Assembly (NCBI GenBank): GCA_018671175.1
Contig: JABHIE010000020.1
Coordinates: 1 to 64,000, forward strand
Source of the DNA: Planctomycetota bacterium
Lineage (GTDB): Bacteria; Planctomycetota; UBA1135
Length of the DNA: 64,000 bases
Direction: 5' to 3'
Positions 28,640-38,050 of this stretch are shown one piece after another. Position 1 is the stretch's first letter, and every line of letters begins with the position of its first letter. A model generated the notes under the pieces. The model saw only the letters and a list, made by a program, of their open reading frames with translations, had not been told where the DNA came from and did not search any database. The position numbers were made by a program, and so were the translations under genes.

Positions 28640-29952
28640 AGCACTCGCCCAACCCCGCGCCAGTCGACCAACGGCGCATTTTTCGCACTTGGCTGCCACT
28701 TGCCCTGAGTTGGATGCTCATGGGCGCCGAGATGCCAGCCTTTACGGCTTTTGTCGGCAATATGCTCGACCCGCGCATCCATCTCGCGGCTTGGGGTTCT
28801 CTTGTTTTTCCTCTTTCCTTGGTCATCGAGGGCCCCATCATTCAAATGCTTGCCGCATCGACGGCTCTAGCAGAAGATGCTGAATCATGGAAAAAGCTGC
28901 GGCGCTGGATGTTTCAGCTCGCCGGAGTGCTCTCGGCCCTGCATGCTCTCATTGCATTTACACCGATTTTCGATTGGATTGCACTCGACATCATCGGTGT
29001 ACCGCCAGATGTCCTTGAACCCGGGCGTTTAGGTTTTCAAATCATGCTTCCCTGGACGATGAGCATTGCATGGCGACGCTTTAATCAGGGCGTTTTGATC
29101 CGTACCGAGAGAGCGCGACTCGTCACGGCAGGCACAGCGATTCGCCTAGGCGTTTTGCTTATCACCCTAAAGTTTTTGCCTAGCATTTCAGAATCACCAG
29201 GGGTCGTTGTCGGATCGATTGCAGTTGCGCTCGCCGTAATTTCCGAAGCTCTTTTTTCAGAATGGGCGGCTCGACCTGCCGTGCGCGAAAGAATAATGAC
29301 CGCTCTTCCTGCGAAGCAAAAACTCACCGCAGCTAGTTTTAGGGCTTTCTATATTCCATTAGCGTTGACTCCATTAATTACGCTTTTCATTCAACCCGTT
29401 GGCTCGGCCGCCATGAGCCGTATGCCAGAAGCGCTTGATTCACTCGCCTGTTGGTCGCCCGTGCATGGTTTGATTTTCCTAGTCCGCGCCACAGGGTTCG
29501 CTTTTCAGGAAGTCGTTGTCGCCTTGTCACCACAACCACATGCAAAAAAAGAGCTCGTTCGATTTGCTAAGCGACTTGGCCTCGCCGCAGTCGCGACATT
29601 GTCTGTGATTGCTTTCACTCCACTTGGCAGCTATTGGTTTGGCACCATTTCTGGTCTGCCAACAAACATGGTTTCCTTGAGCGTAACCGCAGTCGGCCTA
29701 GCCGTCTTGATGCCAGGCTATGCCGTTGCGCAATCTCTTTTTCAGGGGCAGCTTGTGCACGCCCGCAAAACAAAAGCCATTACGCATAGTGTGCTTATCT
29801 ACGCGATTACGGCAAGCGCAGGTTTATTCTTGGGTGCGACGCTCGACAACACACCCGGGATTATTTGGGCTATCGCCACATTCACAACCGCGGGTATCCT
29901 ACAGACACTCTTTTTACGCTACCACTCTCGTCGCCTTCCTTCACCCCCTTGA
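28636..29952 (+). CDS. Polytopic membrane protein, ANKH/MATE-like transporter
   Basis: 438 residues with about 10-12 hydrophobic helices. The segment WLPLALSWMLMGAEMPAF, then LAAWGSLVFPLSLVIEGPII and MLAASTAL, resembles the first helices of the ANKH (progressive ankylosis) branch of the MOP/MATE superfamily, which has LAA-G and IE-PII patterns. Substrates of known ANKH proteins are ATP, citrate or pyrophosphate; here the substrate is unknown. The TTG start at 28636 overlaps the preceding TGA and there is no earlier ATG in frame near it. The gene also ends in a TTGA that starts the kinase gene. Confidence 0.65.
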   Translation: MKHSPNPAPVDQRRIFRTWLPLALSWMLMGAEMPAFTAFVGNMLDPRIHLAAWGSLVFPLSLVIEGPIIQMLAASTALAEDAESWKKLRRWMFQLAGVLSALHALIAFTPIFDWIALDIIGVPPDVLEPGRLGFQIMLPWTMSIAWRRFNQGVLIRTERARLVTAGTAIRLGVLLITLKFLPSISESPGVVVGSIAVALAVISEALFSEWAARPAVRERIMTALPAKQKLTAASFRAFYIPLALTPLITLFIQPVGSAAMSRMPEALDSLACWSPVHGLIFLVRATGFAFQEVVVALSPQPHAKKELVRFAKRLGLAAVATLSVIAFTPLGSYWFGTISGLPTNMVSLSVTAVGLAVLMPGYAVAQSLFQGQLVHARKTKAITHSVLIYAITASAGLFLGATLDNTPGIIWAIATFTTAGILQTLFLRYHSRRLPSPP

Positions 29953-31262
29953 CCGAATCCTCTTTTGATGCCGAACAAGCCTTCTTGGCTTGGCTAAGTG
30001 CACGCGACAATCACGAATCGGTTGGCCGTGATGACTTCCGAAAAGACCTCGACCAAGAGGGTCGCCAAGAGTTTGACAAACTAGCTGACGACTTCCTAAC
30101 TTTGCGAGCACGAGTTGGTGCAAGCCAACCTGATTTACAAACAGGCCGCGAAATTGGCCGCTATCGCCTGATTCAAGAGCTTGGCAGCGGTGCAGTCGGC
30201 ATGGTTTGGGAAGCCCGCGACACGCGGCTTGGGCGGCATGTTGCTCTTAAATTGCTTTACCCGCACTTGGCGATTTCAGATCGGGCCGTCCAGCGTTTCC
30301 ACCAAGAAGCGCGTGCAACCGCAAAACTAAGCCACAGTTCTTTGGTGACTTTGTGGTCGAGTGGCCAGACAGATAATCTACATTATCTTGCTCAAGAGTT
30401 GGTTGGTGACGGGCGCACGCTGGCAGATGTCATCCTTGAGCGGCAAGAGGCAGACACGATTCCGCCTGATCATTGGCGGGAAATGGCGAGCCACTTAGCG
30501 GCTATCGCAGAGGGCGTGGCGCATGCTCATCAGCATGGTGTTTTGCATCGTGACATTAAACCAGGCAATATTCTTTTTGACCCATCAAACACTCCGCGGC
30601 TGACTGATTTCGGTTTAGCAAAAGTTGCTGATCAAGATTTGTCACTCACGGGTGAAGTTGTCGGCACGCCTTTTTACATGAGCCCCGAACAAACACGCGC
30701 ATCGGTCGATGCGTCAAAAACGGGCACTGACATTTTTTCACTTGGGTCGGTGATGTATGAATGCCTCTGCTTGCAGCGCCCTTTTCAGGGTGACTCTTTC
30801 GAGACCGTAGCCTATGCCATTCAGCATAAACACCCTCGGCGACCCACTCAGATTTCAGCGCAGTGCCCCAAAGACCTCGAATCGATTTGCCTCAAGGCTT
30901 TACAAAAAAACCCGGCTGACCGATATGTTTCCGCACATGCTTTAGCCCTCGACTTAATGCGATTCTTGCAGGGCGAGCCTGTCATGGCACCTCCTGTTTC
31001 GTTTACGGCTCGACTTTGGCGTCGAACTCGCCGCACGCTTTCTAGTTTAGGCTTTGTTACTTACGCTCCATTCTGGAAACGCCCAACGCCTGACAATAGC
31101 TCCGATCTACCGCAAGCGGCAGCGGCATTACTGCAAGATGAAAACTGGGCCGCGCTCCAAAAGTGGGCTGACGATTTACTCGATGCCGGCTTTTATAGAG
31201 AAGCCAAAGTTTTGCATCGCCTGCTGCTCAGTCAATCGCCCAATTCGCGGCGCAATCGATAA
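29949..31262 (+). CDS. Soluble Ser/Thr protein kinase (PknB type)
   Basis: About 437 residues. The Hanks kinase domain starts near residue 55 with glycine loop LGSGAVGMVW, VALKLL (ATP-binding Lys), HRDIKPGNILF (catalytic loop), DFGLAK (Mg binding), GTPFYMSPEQ (activation segment) and ends near 340. The last ~90 residues hold no PASTA, WD40 or membrane segment but a helical tail with paired ALQKWADDLLDAGFYREA-like repeats. The TTG start at 29949 overlaps the preceding stop; an ATG at 29865 would place 28 residues inside the upstream gene. It converges on an ECF sigma gene, overlapping it by 31 bases, a pairing typical of planctomycete signalling loci. Confidence 0.88.
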   Translation: MTESSFDAEQAFLAWLSARDNHESVGRDDFRKDLDQEGRQEFDKLADDFLTLRARVGASQPDLQTGREIGRYRLIQELGSGAVGMVWEARDTRLGRHVALKLLYPHLAISDRAVQRFHQEARATAKLSHSSLVTLWSSGQTDNLHYLAQELVGDGRTLADVILERQEADTIPPDHWREMASHLAAIAEGVAHAHQHGVLHRDIKPGNILFDPSNTPRLTDFGLAKVADQDLSLTGEVVGTPFYMSPEQTRASVDASKTGTDIFSLGSVMYECLCLQRPFQGDSFETVAYAIQHKHPRRPTQISAQCPKDLESICLKALQKNPADRYVSAHALALDLMRFLQGEPVMAPPVSFTARLWRRTRRTLSSLGFVTYAPFWKRPTPDNSSDLPQAAAALLQDENWAALQKWADDLLDAGFYREAKVLHRLLLSQSPNSRRNR

Positions 31263-31945
31263 ATCCCGCGGTCAAACGCTCGGCGGGTTTCCTGCTCGTC
31301 AAGGCCCATTGCTATCGCGATTTTCGGGACGGAGTCGCCCTCAACATGATGCCCCATGACGGTGCGCTCAGGTTCGGGCAAACGCAAAATGGCTAGCCAC
31401 ATTTTGGACTTGCGCTCATCGTTTCCCATTTGAGTCAATTGCCCTTCAAAATCATCTTGCGATATTTGCTCTGGCATTTCGACTCGCTTATCTTCGCGGC
31501 GACGGTCTCGCGTTTGCATGCGGCCACGATCACTGGCCTTCCACTCAAGACGCTGCGACATCAATGAAAGGAAACTACCTCGCGTGCGAAACTCTAGCTT
31601 GGCCATGTCAGCCCAAACATCTTTCATAACGGACTGAACCAAATCTTGCGTGTCGAGCATTGAACGAAGCCTCGAGCCAACTTTGCCTGAACCCAGCCGA
31701 AGCAGGTCGTTAAAGAAATAGCCTAAAAATTCATCCACGAGAGCTCGATCACTTTGCCCCATAGAGTGAATTACACGAAGGGCTGCATCGGATGAGTCGC
31801 CTAAATCTCTGGCTAATTCAATATGGAGCTGCTCGGCGCCAGCTTTCGATTGCAAAGCCTCAGCGGATGAAGGGCCTAAAAATTCAGCTGCAAACAGCAA
31901 GGCTTCCTCTTCGGAATTGTGACGAGTGGAGTGGCGTGTATTCAT
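31232..31945 (-). CDS. ECF-type RNA polymerase sigma factor (planctomycete style)
   Basis: 237 residues. Region 2 contains GSRLRSMLDTQDLVQSVMKDVW (about 95-116, matching the R-R-LDPSDLVQ pattern of planctomycete ECF factors) and a basic DNA-binding stretch RGRMQTRDRRREDKR. Region 4 follows with LPEPERTVMGHHVEG and a helix-turn-helix ending RAFDRGIYRLRREL. An N-terminal extension of about 65 residues precedes sigma region 2. It has no adjacent anti-sigma gene; the convergent Ser/Thr kinase is the likely partner or co-regulator. Its stop lies inside the kinase gene's 3' end. Confidence 0.85.
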   Translation of the reverse strand: MNTRHSTRHNSEEEALLFAAEFLGPSSAEALQSKAGAEQLHIELARDLGDSSDAALRVIHSMGQSDRALVDEFLGYFFNDLLRLGSGKVGSRLRSMLDTQDLVQSVMKDVWADMAKLEFRTRGSFLSLMSQRLEWKASDRGRMQTRDRRREDKRVEMPEQISQDDFEGQLTQMGNDERKSKMWLAILRLPEPERTVMGHHVEGDSVPKIAIAMGLDEQETRRAFDRGIYRLRRELGD

Positions 31946-31948
31946 ATA

Positions 31949-33412
31949 CTACAAATCATAGACTGGCAAGACAGGAATAACCTGGCTGTAAGCAGTCATG
32001 CCATTAAGCAATAAGCCTTCGACCTGAAAATAAGACATGCGGCCAGCCATCGCAGGGGTATTAGGCATGTGATAATCAAAACTCCAAGCACCTGCAGCAT
32101 CAAGAGTTGAGGATACGCCCGGATTTGCAATGGGCATTGGGTTTACTTGTAGGCCCTGCCCTGGGTTTGTTGACCAGCCCGCGTACAGCAAAAAGGGCTG
32201 ATTCGGTTGACCACTCACGCCCATGCGCAAGAGATCTCCGAGCGGCGCGCGGCCATCCACGCCAAAAGTAAAAGCCTTGTGCTCAAAAGCACCGATGTCA
32301 CCACGCCCATCTGCATCGCGAATATTCCCGTAATAATCCTCGGCAAGGCCGCCGACCGGAGCCGCGCCCCATGCATCAGATCGTGCACCAAGCACCATGG
32401 CGCTGCCGACGAAGGCCGCATCGCCAACGATGTTTCCACCAAGACCAGAAAGGGATTGATCTTGAACGAGATTTGACTCGAAGGTGAAATTCCAGGGCAT
32501 CGAACCGAAATCGCGCAAATCGCCACCATTATCAGAGAGGATATTGCGCATCAAAACTGCGTGCGGATAACTGGATGATGCATTTGGACGCACCAAACTG
32601 ACGGCTTCTTTTCGCGGGGAAGAAACGATGCCATTGCGAACTAAATTGCAACTATTCAACATCAAATTAGAAGCCCCACCAGCACTCTCAACAAGGATTG
32701 CATGGTTTGCAAAATCGCGAATCACGGTGTTTTCGATATTAATCTCAAGCTCAGAAGAAGCGTCGCTTGCTATGGCTTCTACGCCGTTCTTTGTGCCGTT
32801 GCGAATCGTGCAGCGTTGGATATTCGCCTTGACATGCGTGCGTTCATGAGCGAAAAAAGCAAACCCAGTATCGATGGCTTGAATCTCGCACATGCGAACA
32901 TCAGCATTGACATACGCGTCACCGCCAACGGTAACTTGCAAAGCCGTTTCAGCATGAATATCCATGTTTTCAAGAATGATATGAATTTGATCGCCAAGTG
33001 CACCACTGCCCACCAGTCGTACAAATTGTCGCCCGCCCTGAACGCTCAAACCACGCAAAGTCAAATCACCTGAGCTGGGGACTAACCGGAAATTCGCGAA
33101 TACTGAAGTGGACGATGTGAACAAAACACTTCCGGGAGAAACGGCTTGTACAGTCATAGCATCGGTTGTTACCTGAAGAGGCCATACCTCTTTTTCATAC
33201 ACACCTGGCAGGCAATGAACAAGAACAGAATTGCCCGCGGACGAGCGAGAAACTGCATAAGTTAGAGTTTCAAATGGGCTAGACGCATTTCCTGTCACGC
33301 TTGCCAAATCTTGGCCAGAAGTGCTATCAATGTAAAAGACATCTTGTGCGACAAGAGTTGTGCTTAGAATGCAAAGAAGGAGCTGGAGGAGTATGGAGCG
33401 GGGGGACAACAC
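31949..33412 (-). CDS. Secreted right-handed beta-helix protein (DUF1565/pectate-lyase-like)
   Basis: 487 residues with signal peptide MLSPRSILLQLLLCILSTTLVAQ. It starts with FYIDSTSGQDLASVTGN and SSPFETLTYAV, the DUF1565 entry of parallel beta-helices, followed by repeated short strands around N-rich turns (IENTVIRDF, VLMRNILSDNGGDLRDFG). The C-terminal 110 residues are a separate module (QPFLLYAGW ... YHMPNTPAMAGRMSYFQVEG) like those of other secreted proteins here. A polysaccharide lyase or surface-binding role is possible; catalytic residues cannot be assigned. It stops four bases before the sigma factor start and may be transcribed with it. Confidence 0.78.
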   Translation of the reverse strand: MLSPRSILLQLLLCILSTTLVAQDVFYIDSTSGQDLASVTGNASSPFETLTYAVSRSSAGNSVLVHCLPGVYEKEVWPLQVTTDAMTVQAVSPGSVLFTSSTSVFANFRLVPSSGDLTLRGLSVQGGRQFVRLVGSGALGDQIHIILENMDIHAETALQVTVGGDAYVNADVRMCEIQAIDTGFAFFAHERTHVKANIQRCTIRNGTKNGVEAIASDASSELEINIENTVIRDFANHAILVESAGGASNLMLNSCNLVRNGIVSSPRKEAVSLVRPNASSSYPHAVLMRNILSDNGGDLRDFGSMPWNFTFESNLVQDQSLSGLGGNIVGDAAFVGSAMVLGARSDAWGAAPVGGLAEDYYGNIRDADGRGDIGAFEHKAFTFGVDGRAPLGDLLRMGVSGQPNQPFLLYAGWSTNPGQGLQVNPMPIANPGVSSTLDAAGAWSFDYHMPNTPAMAGRMSYFQVEGLLLNGMTAYSQVIPVLPVYDL

Positions 33413-33429
33413 CTTTGCACCTTACTTGA

Positions 33430-33459
33430 AAAGCGGCCAGCTCGCAATCGAACCGCTTT
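33430..33459 (-). terminator. Possible terminator of the cyanophycin cluster
   Basis: A 7-bp inverted repeat (AAAGCGG 33430-33436, CCGCTTT 33453-33459) with a 16-base loop, 19 bases past the stop of the Mur-ligase paralogue. On the minus strand only four T follow, so it is weak. Confidence 0.3.
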
Positions 33460-33477
33460 GCTAACAGCAATCTCGAG

Positions 33478-35166
33478 CTAGGCTTTTTGCAGCAAACCCA
33501 AAACTTCTTTGCGACTGTCAAGTGTCAGCAGAAGCAGTAAATCACCCGATTCAGCCCAATCAAGGGCAGACTGAGTGGCTTCCATTTCATTGGCAGCGTG
33601 AGCAATTTGCTCAGCGGGAAAACCAGCTTCAATCAAAGCACCCTCAAGGATGGCAGGAATTTCACCCGGCTGCCGACCACGCAATTCATTGGGTTGTTCT
33701 TTGATGATGACCCTGTCGACCCCGCCTGCAGCTGCGGCTTGAGCCAGCTCGACCAATGCATCATCGTTGCGATCGCCCGCATGACCGAGAGTTACGAGTC
33801 GGCGATTTGCTGGCATGGCCGCGGTCATTTGCATTAATGCAGAAAGGCCGTGCGCATTGTGCGCAAAATCGACAAGCACTGTGAAATCTCGTACTTGAAA
33901 ACGATTCAGGCGACCAGGGTTATCTTTGAGATTGCTTTGAAACGATTGCAGCCCACTCAAAATTGACTCGTCTCGCAAGCCTAACTCTTTGGCCACGCAA
34001 ATCGCGGCGAGAGCATTGGCAACATTGTGCTGAGCCGCCCCACCAAATGTAATCGGGATTTCTGAGACCGGAATCAGCTTTGTTGTTTCGTGGGAAGCCG
34101 TCCATGTCAAAAATCCGCCGTCTAACGTTGCGGCCTGCCCACCGTTTGCAATGTGGTTTTGGATGAGGTCAGAATGATGATTTAGTGAAAACCAAGTTAG
34201 GGGTTGCTGGATAAGATGCACCCGCTCGACCGACTTTTCGTCATCAGCATTTAACACAATATGGCGCCCCGCGTGGCGAATCACAAACTTAGTGTCGGCG
34301 AGCATATCGAGATCTTGCACACCCCACTCGCCAAGATGGTCGGCAGCAATATTGTTAATTAAAACAACATCAGCCTCGCCTGCTGCGAGAGCGAGACCTC
34401 GGCGCAACATTCCGCCTCGTGCGGTTTCAAGGAGTGCGACATCAACATTTGGGTTGCGCAAAATAGCGCGCGCGCCACCCGGGCCAGACCAATCACCGTG
34501 ATCTATCACCTCGTTGCCAACCATCAGCCAATCTGTAGAACTAAGCCCAGGTACTTTGCCCTGCGCGTCGACCATGGCTTTAAGCAAACGCACAGTTGTC
34601 GTCTTGCCATTTGTGCCCGTAATCATCGCAATCGGGATGCGCTCATGAGCCGCCATATCGATTGAACCTGCTTCAGGGAGCTCTTTGACTTGCCAACTTT
34701 CGGACCACCGCCCCGCGCCAACGGAAACCACATCATCACAAGTTAAAAACAAGGAGCCCGCACGATTTGCCGAGTGCTGAATTCGGACGAGCGGCGGGTT
34801 GCCTTCTTTACGGAGGGCGGCATTAAAACGGGCAATGGCGGCGGTTAGAGCGACTTCACGGTCAGGCTCATTTTCTGTGAGCTGCTGGTCGGGTAAAGCC
34901 CACTCGTTGATTTCACACGCTGTATAAAGTGCGTCCATGGGAGCGGAGAAGGCGAGACTTAAGCCACCAGGGAAACGACGACTTGCTGTGGTTTCGGCCC
35001 CCCAACCAAGGCCGTCGAGCAAGGGCATCAATTTTGATTTCCAGGCTTGCTCAACCGCATCGGCATCAGCATCGGCCAAGGCCAAATCGACGACAGGGCC
35101 GGCCTTTCCCCAAATGACATTGGGGCCGGTCAATCGCCGAGAATCGCGCAACTCAAAGAGATTCAT
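33478..35166 (-). CDS. Cyanophycin-synthetase-like Mur ligase lacking the ATP-grasp domain
   Basis: 562 residues from ATG 35166 (MNLFELRDSRRLTGPN). The frame is open upstream but only into cphA. The N-terminal ~150 residues resemble the CphA N-domain (RRLTGPNVIW echoes the xxRGPNxW entry), then comes directly a complete Mur-ligase module: MITGTNGKTTTVRLL (P-loop), LLETARGGMLRRGL, NNIAADHLGEWG, LNADDEKS and VDFAHNAHGL. The ATP-grasp half that CphA places between them is absent. Known: in CphA, ATP-grasp adds Asp and the Mur site adds Arg. Inferred: this paralogue adds a side-chain residue to an existing backbone, or modifies a related peptide. The start is 14 bases past the cphA stop. Confidence 0.8.
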   Translation of the reverse strand: MNLFELRDSRRLTGPNVIWGKAGPVVDLALADADADAVEQAWKSKLMPLLDGLGWGAETTASRRFPGGLSLAFSAPMDALYTACEINEWALPDQQLTENEPDREVALTAAIARFNAALRKEGNPPLVRIQHSANRAGSLFLTCDDVVSVGAGRWSESWQVKELPEAGSIDMAAHERIPIAMITGTNGKTTTVRLLKAMVDAQGKVPGLSSTDWLMVGNEVIDHGDWSGPGGARAILRNPNVDVALLETARGGMLRRGLALAAGEADVVLINNIAADHLGEWGVQDLDMLADTKFVIRHAGRHIVLNADDEKSVERVHLIQQPLTWFSLNHHSDLIQNHIANGGQAATLDGGFLTWTASHETTKLIPVSEIPITFGGAAQHNVANALAAICVAKELGLRDESILSGLQSFQSNLKDNPGRLNRFQVRDFTVLVDFAHNAHGLSALMQMTAAMPANRRLVTLGHAGDRNDDALVELAQAAAAGGVDRVIIKEQPNELRGRQPGEIPAILEGALIEAGFPAEQIAHAANEMEATQSALDWAESGDLLLLLTLDSRKEVLGLLQKA

Positions 35167-35179
35167 GACAGATGCCAGC

Positions 35180-37978
35180 TTAGTCAGTTTCTTCAGAAAC
35201 GGCCAAGCGCACGCCACGCGAATCACGAATCAACTCGACATCACTACCCAAACCGCCTTGACCGAAATCACCAAAGGACCCCAAATCAAGCTCGGTTGTT
35301 GGTGCAACGACATCGGTTGGTTCAGCTTCATCGCCGGACTGAAAAGTCTGAATTTGTTTCCAGGAACGCGCAATGGAATCAGCAAAGATGAGTAGTAAAT
35401 CATCTTGCGCACCCATTTCGAGTGCGGCTTGCACGGCTCGGTCTTCTTCTGGAATCATTTCGATTTTGTCACCGTCTACGCCTGCAGCAAGCAAAGCCTC
35501 ACGCAGTAGCATCGGGACTTCATCCGACTCTCGACCGCGAAGTTTGTCGTCACGGCGGCAAATGTAATGATCAAAATGACCCGCGCAAAGCGTCGCCATT
35601 TCACGGATGTCTTGATCACGGCGATCACCCGGTGCGGCAATCACAACAATGCGGCGGCCCTTTGGCTCAAGACGATTACTTAACTCAACCATCGCCTGAA
35701 TCGCAGCAGGGTTATGCCCGTAATCCATGATGACTTTGAATGGATGGTCATCGTAGATATTCATCCGACCAGGAGCCTGGAAAAATGTAGTGTCGAATGA
35801 CCGCAAGCCATGACGAATGTCATCTAATTTAACACCCATGCTAAAAGCAATTGCAGCTGCAAACATCGCGTTTTGCACATTGTGCATCGCCCGACCATCG
35901 AGTGTCGCTGGAATCGAATGCGACCACATCAGCGGGATGTGCTGGCCATGATCATAAATCGTAAGCATGTGCCCAGCAATGCCACGCTCAAGCACAATGG
36001 CGCGCCCATTTGACTTAATGTGGTCACGAACCAAGGCATGCTCAGGGTTCATTGTGGCATAGCAAATGTGCTCTGCACGCGTCCGATCAGCCATTTTGAG
36101 GCAAAGCGTGTCATCTGCGTTGAGCACGACAGTATCGTTGGCGACCTCTGCAACGATGCGCTTGACTTTCGCCAAATCTTCGAGCGTATCAACACCTTTA
36201 AGACCGAGATGATCGGCAGCGACATTAAGTACCGCGCCAACATCGCATTGACTATAACCCAAACCGCGGCGCAGCAAACCACCGCGCGCAGTTTCCATGA
36301 CGCCTACCTCAACCTTAGGGTCGCGCAACACGATCCTGGCAGAAGCCGGGCCTGTCATGTCGCCACTCACGGTGAGATGGCCGTCGATATAAACACCATC
36401 GGTTGTTGTCAGCCCAGTCACCTTGCCCGCCATTTTAAAAATGTGAGCGACCATGCGAGCGGTCGTTGTCTTGCCGTTAGTGCCCGTGATACTCGCAATC
36501 GGAATACGCGTTTGCGAACCTTTCGGAAACAGCATTTCCATCACGGGCTCTGCAACATTACGAGGAGTGCCCTCAGAAGGTGCAGTGTGCATACGGAAGC
36601 CAGGCGCAGCATTGACTTCGCAGATACCACCCCCACCGACCTTATAAGAGACCGTGATGTCTTCCGTCAAAAAGTCAACACCGCATACATCAAGACCAAT
36701 CGCTAAAGCGGCTCGCTCGGCCATCAATTTATTATCAGGGTGGATGACATCGGTTACATCGACCGCTGTGCCACCTGTCGACAAATTGCCCGTCGACCTT
36801 AAATACACGATTTGCCCCTCTTCAGGGACCGATGCGGATGTCATCCCGCGTAGCTCTAGCAAGCGATTGGCTTGGTAATCGAGCTCAAGACGAGTGAGTA
36901 CTTTTTCGTGCCCCACGCCACGGCGCGGATCAGAATTGACGATGTTGAGCAGCTCTTCAACCGACGATTTGCCGTCACCGATGACATGACCCGGAACACG
37001 CTTTGATGCGGCTTCAAGCTTGCCATTAATAACGAGCAGGCGGTGATCAAGCCCCTTCAAGAAAGCCTCGACGATGACGGCGCGACTGTGCTTGCGCGCG
37101 TTTTCAAATGCTGCCTGGATTTCGTCGTCTTGAGTTAAGTTAATCGAAACGCCTCGGCCGTGATTTGCATTAAGGGGTTTAATGACCACAGGCAAACCAA
37201 TGCGATGAGACGCGCGCAAAGCATCGCGCTCGCTGTAAACCAATCGTTGCCGCGCTACAGGCAGACCCAAATCAGCAAGCAACTTATTGGTCTCTTCTTT
37301 GTCGGATGCGATTTCGACACCAATATGGCGGGTCTCAGAAGTAATCGTCGCCTGAATGCGCTTGCCAAATTTGCCGTGCCCCAACTGCACCAAACTATAT
37401 GGGTTTAACCGCAACCAGGGGATGTTGCGAGCTTCAGCTGCAGCCACAAGTGCCGCCGTTGATGGCCCAAGTGCACGGCGCTGCGCAGAGCGGATAAAAC
37501 TATCGCGCTCGTCATCCCAGTCAAACTCTGGATCGATAGTGCCGTCTAGTTGCTGCTCATCGGGCAGTAAATGGTACAGCAAGCGCAGACCCAAACGGGC
37601 GGCATCGAGGCCAACCTCTTCGTGCTCATACTCGAAAACCACATCATATTGGCCGTATTCGCCATTTCCGCGCGTTTTGCCAAAAGTCACATTAAGCGCA
37701 GCCATCTGCTGGAGCTCAATTACGACATGCTCAAAAACATGACCGAGCCAAGTGCCTTCGTCTTCGGTAAGTCGGCGAATGAAGCCACCATCTTTGCGAT
37801 AAGAGCACCCATGCTTTTGCAAACCTGGCAGTGCACGAACCAAACCATCGGTAAAAGATGTACCGAGTTTGGCGGACGGCCATTCTTCGAGCTCGCCCAA
37901 ATCAATGGTCAAGCGAATGACTGGGAAATTTGCGTAAAGGCTAGGGCCTCCAAAAACCTGACGGTCGAGGATTTTCAT
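35180..37978 (-). CDS. cphA: Cyanophycin synthetase CphA1-type
   Basis: 932 residues from ATG 37978 (MKILDRQVFGGPSLYANFP). Makes multi-L-arginyl-poly-L-aspartate from Asp, Arg and ATP without ribosomes. Three parts: the N-domain with VFEHVVIELQ (1-160), an ATP-grasp domain (about 220-480: PLNANHGRGVSI, VEAFLKGLDHRLLV, ICEVNAAPGFRMH) that links Asp, and a Mur-ligase domain with ITGTNGKTTTARM (about 495-507), ETARGGLLRRGLG and NVAADHLGLKG that adds Arg. Both catalytic halves look intact, unlike CphA2. It sits 72 bases downstream of cphB and upstream of the truncated paralogue. In many bacteria Lys can replace some Arg in the polymer. Confidence 0.95.
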   Translation of the reverse strand: MKILDRQVFGGPSLYANFPVIRLTIDLGELEEWPSAKLGTSFTDGLVRALPGLQKHGCSYRKDGGFIRRLTEDEGTWLGHVFEHVVIELQQMAALNVTFGKTRGNGEYGQYDVVFEYEHEEVGLDAARLGLRLLYHLLPDEQQLDGTIDPEFDWDDERDSFIRSAQRRALGPSTAALVAAAEARNIPWLRLNPYSLVQLGHGKFGKRIQATITSETRHIGVEIASDKEETNKLLADLGLPVARQRLVYSERDALRASHRIGLPVVIKPLNANHGRGVSINLTQDDEIQAAFENARKHSRAVIVEAFLKGLDHRLLVINGKLEAASKRVPGHVIGDGKSSVEELLNIVNSDPRRGVGHEKVLTRLELDYQANRLLELRGMTSASVPEEGQIVYLRSTGNLSTGGTAVDVTDVIHPDNKLMAERAALAIGLDVCGVDFLTEDITVSYKVGGGGICEVNAAPGFRMHTAPSEGTPRNVAEPVMEMLFPKGSQTRIPIASITGTNGKTTTARMVAHIFKMAGKVTGLTTTDGVYIDGHLTVSGDMTGPASARIVLRDPKVEVGVMETARGGLLRRGLGYSQCDVGAVLNVAADHLGLKGVDTLEDLAKVKRIVAEVANDTVVLNADDTLCLKMADRTRAEHICYATMNPEHALVRDHIKSNGRAIVLERGIAGHMLTIYDHGQHIPLMWSHSIPATLDGRAMHNVQNAMFAAAIAFSMGVKLDDIRHGLRSFDTTFFQAPGRMNIYDDHPFKVIMDYGHNPAAIQAMVELSNRLEPKGRRIVVIAAPGDRRDQDIREMATLCAGHFDHYICRRDDKLRGRESDEVPMLLREALLAAGVDGDKIEMIPEEDRAVQAALEMGAQDDLLLIFADSIARSWKQIQTFQSGDEAEPTDVVAPTTELDLGSFGDFGQGGLGSDVELIRDSRGVRLAVSEETD

Positions 37979-38050
37979 GATGAGAGAGTGGTGGTGTGGT
38001 TTGGCGGCCAGTCGACCGCAAGTCGGCGTAATGCCGAGAGACGACAAAAG

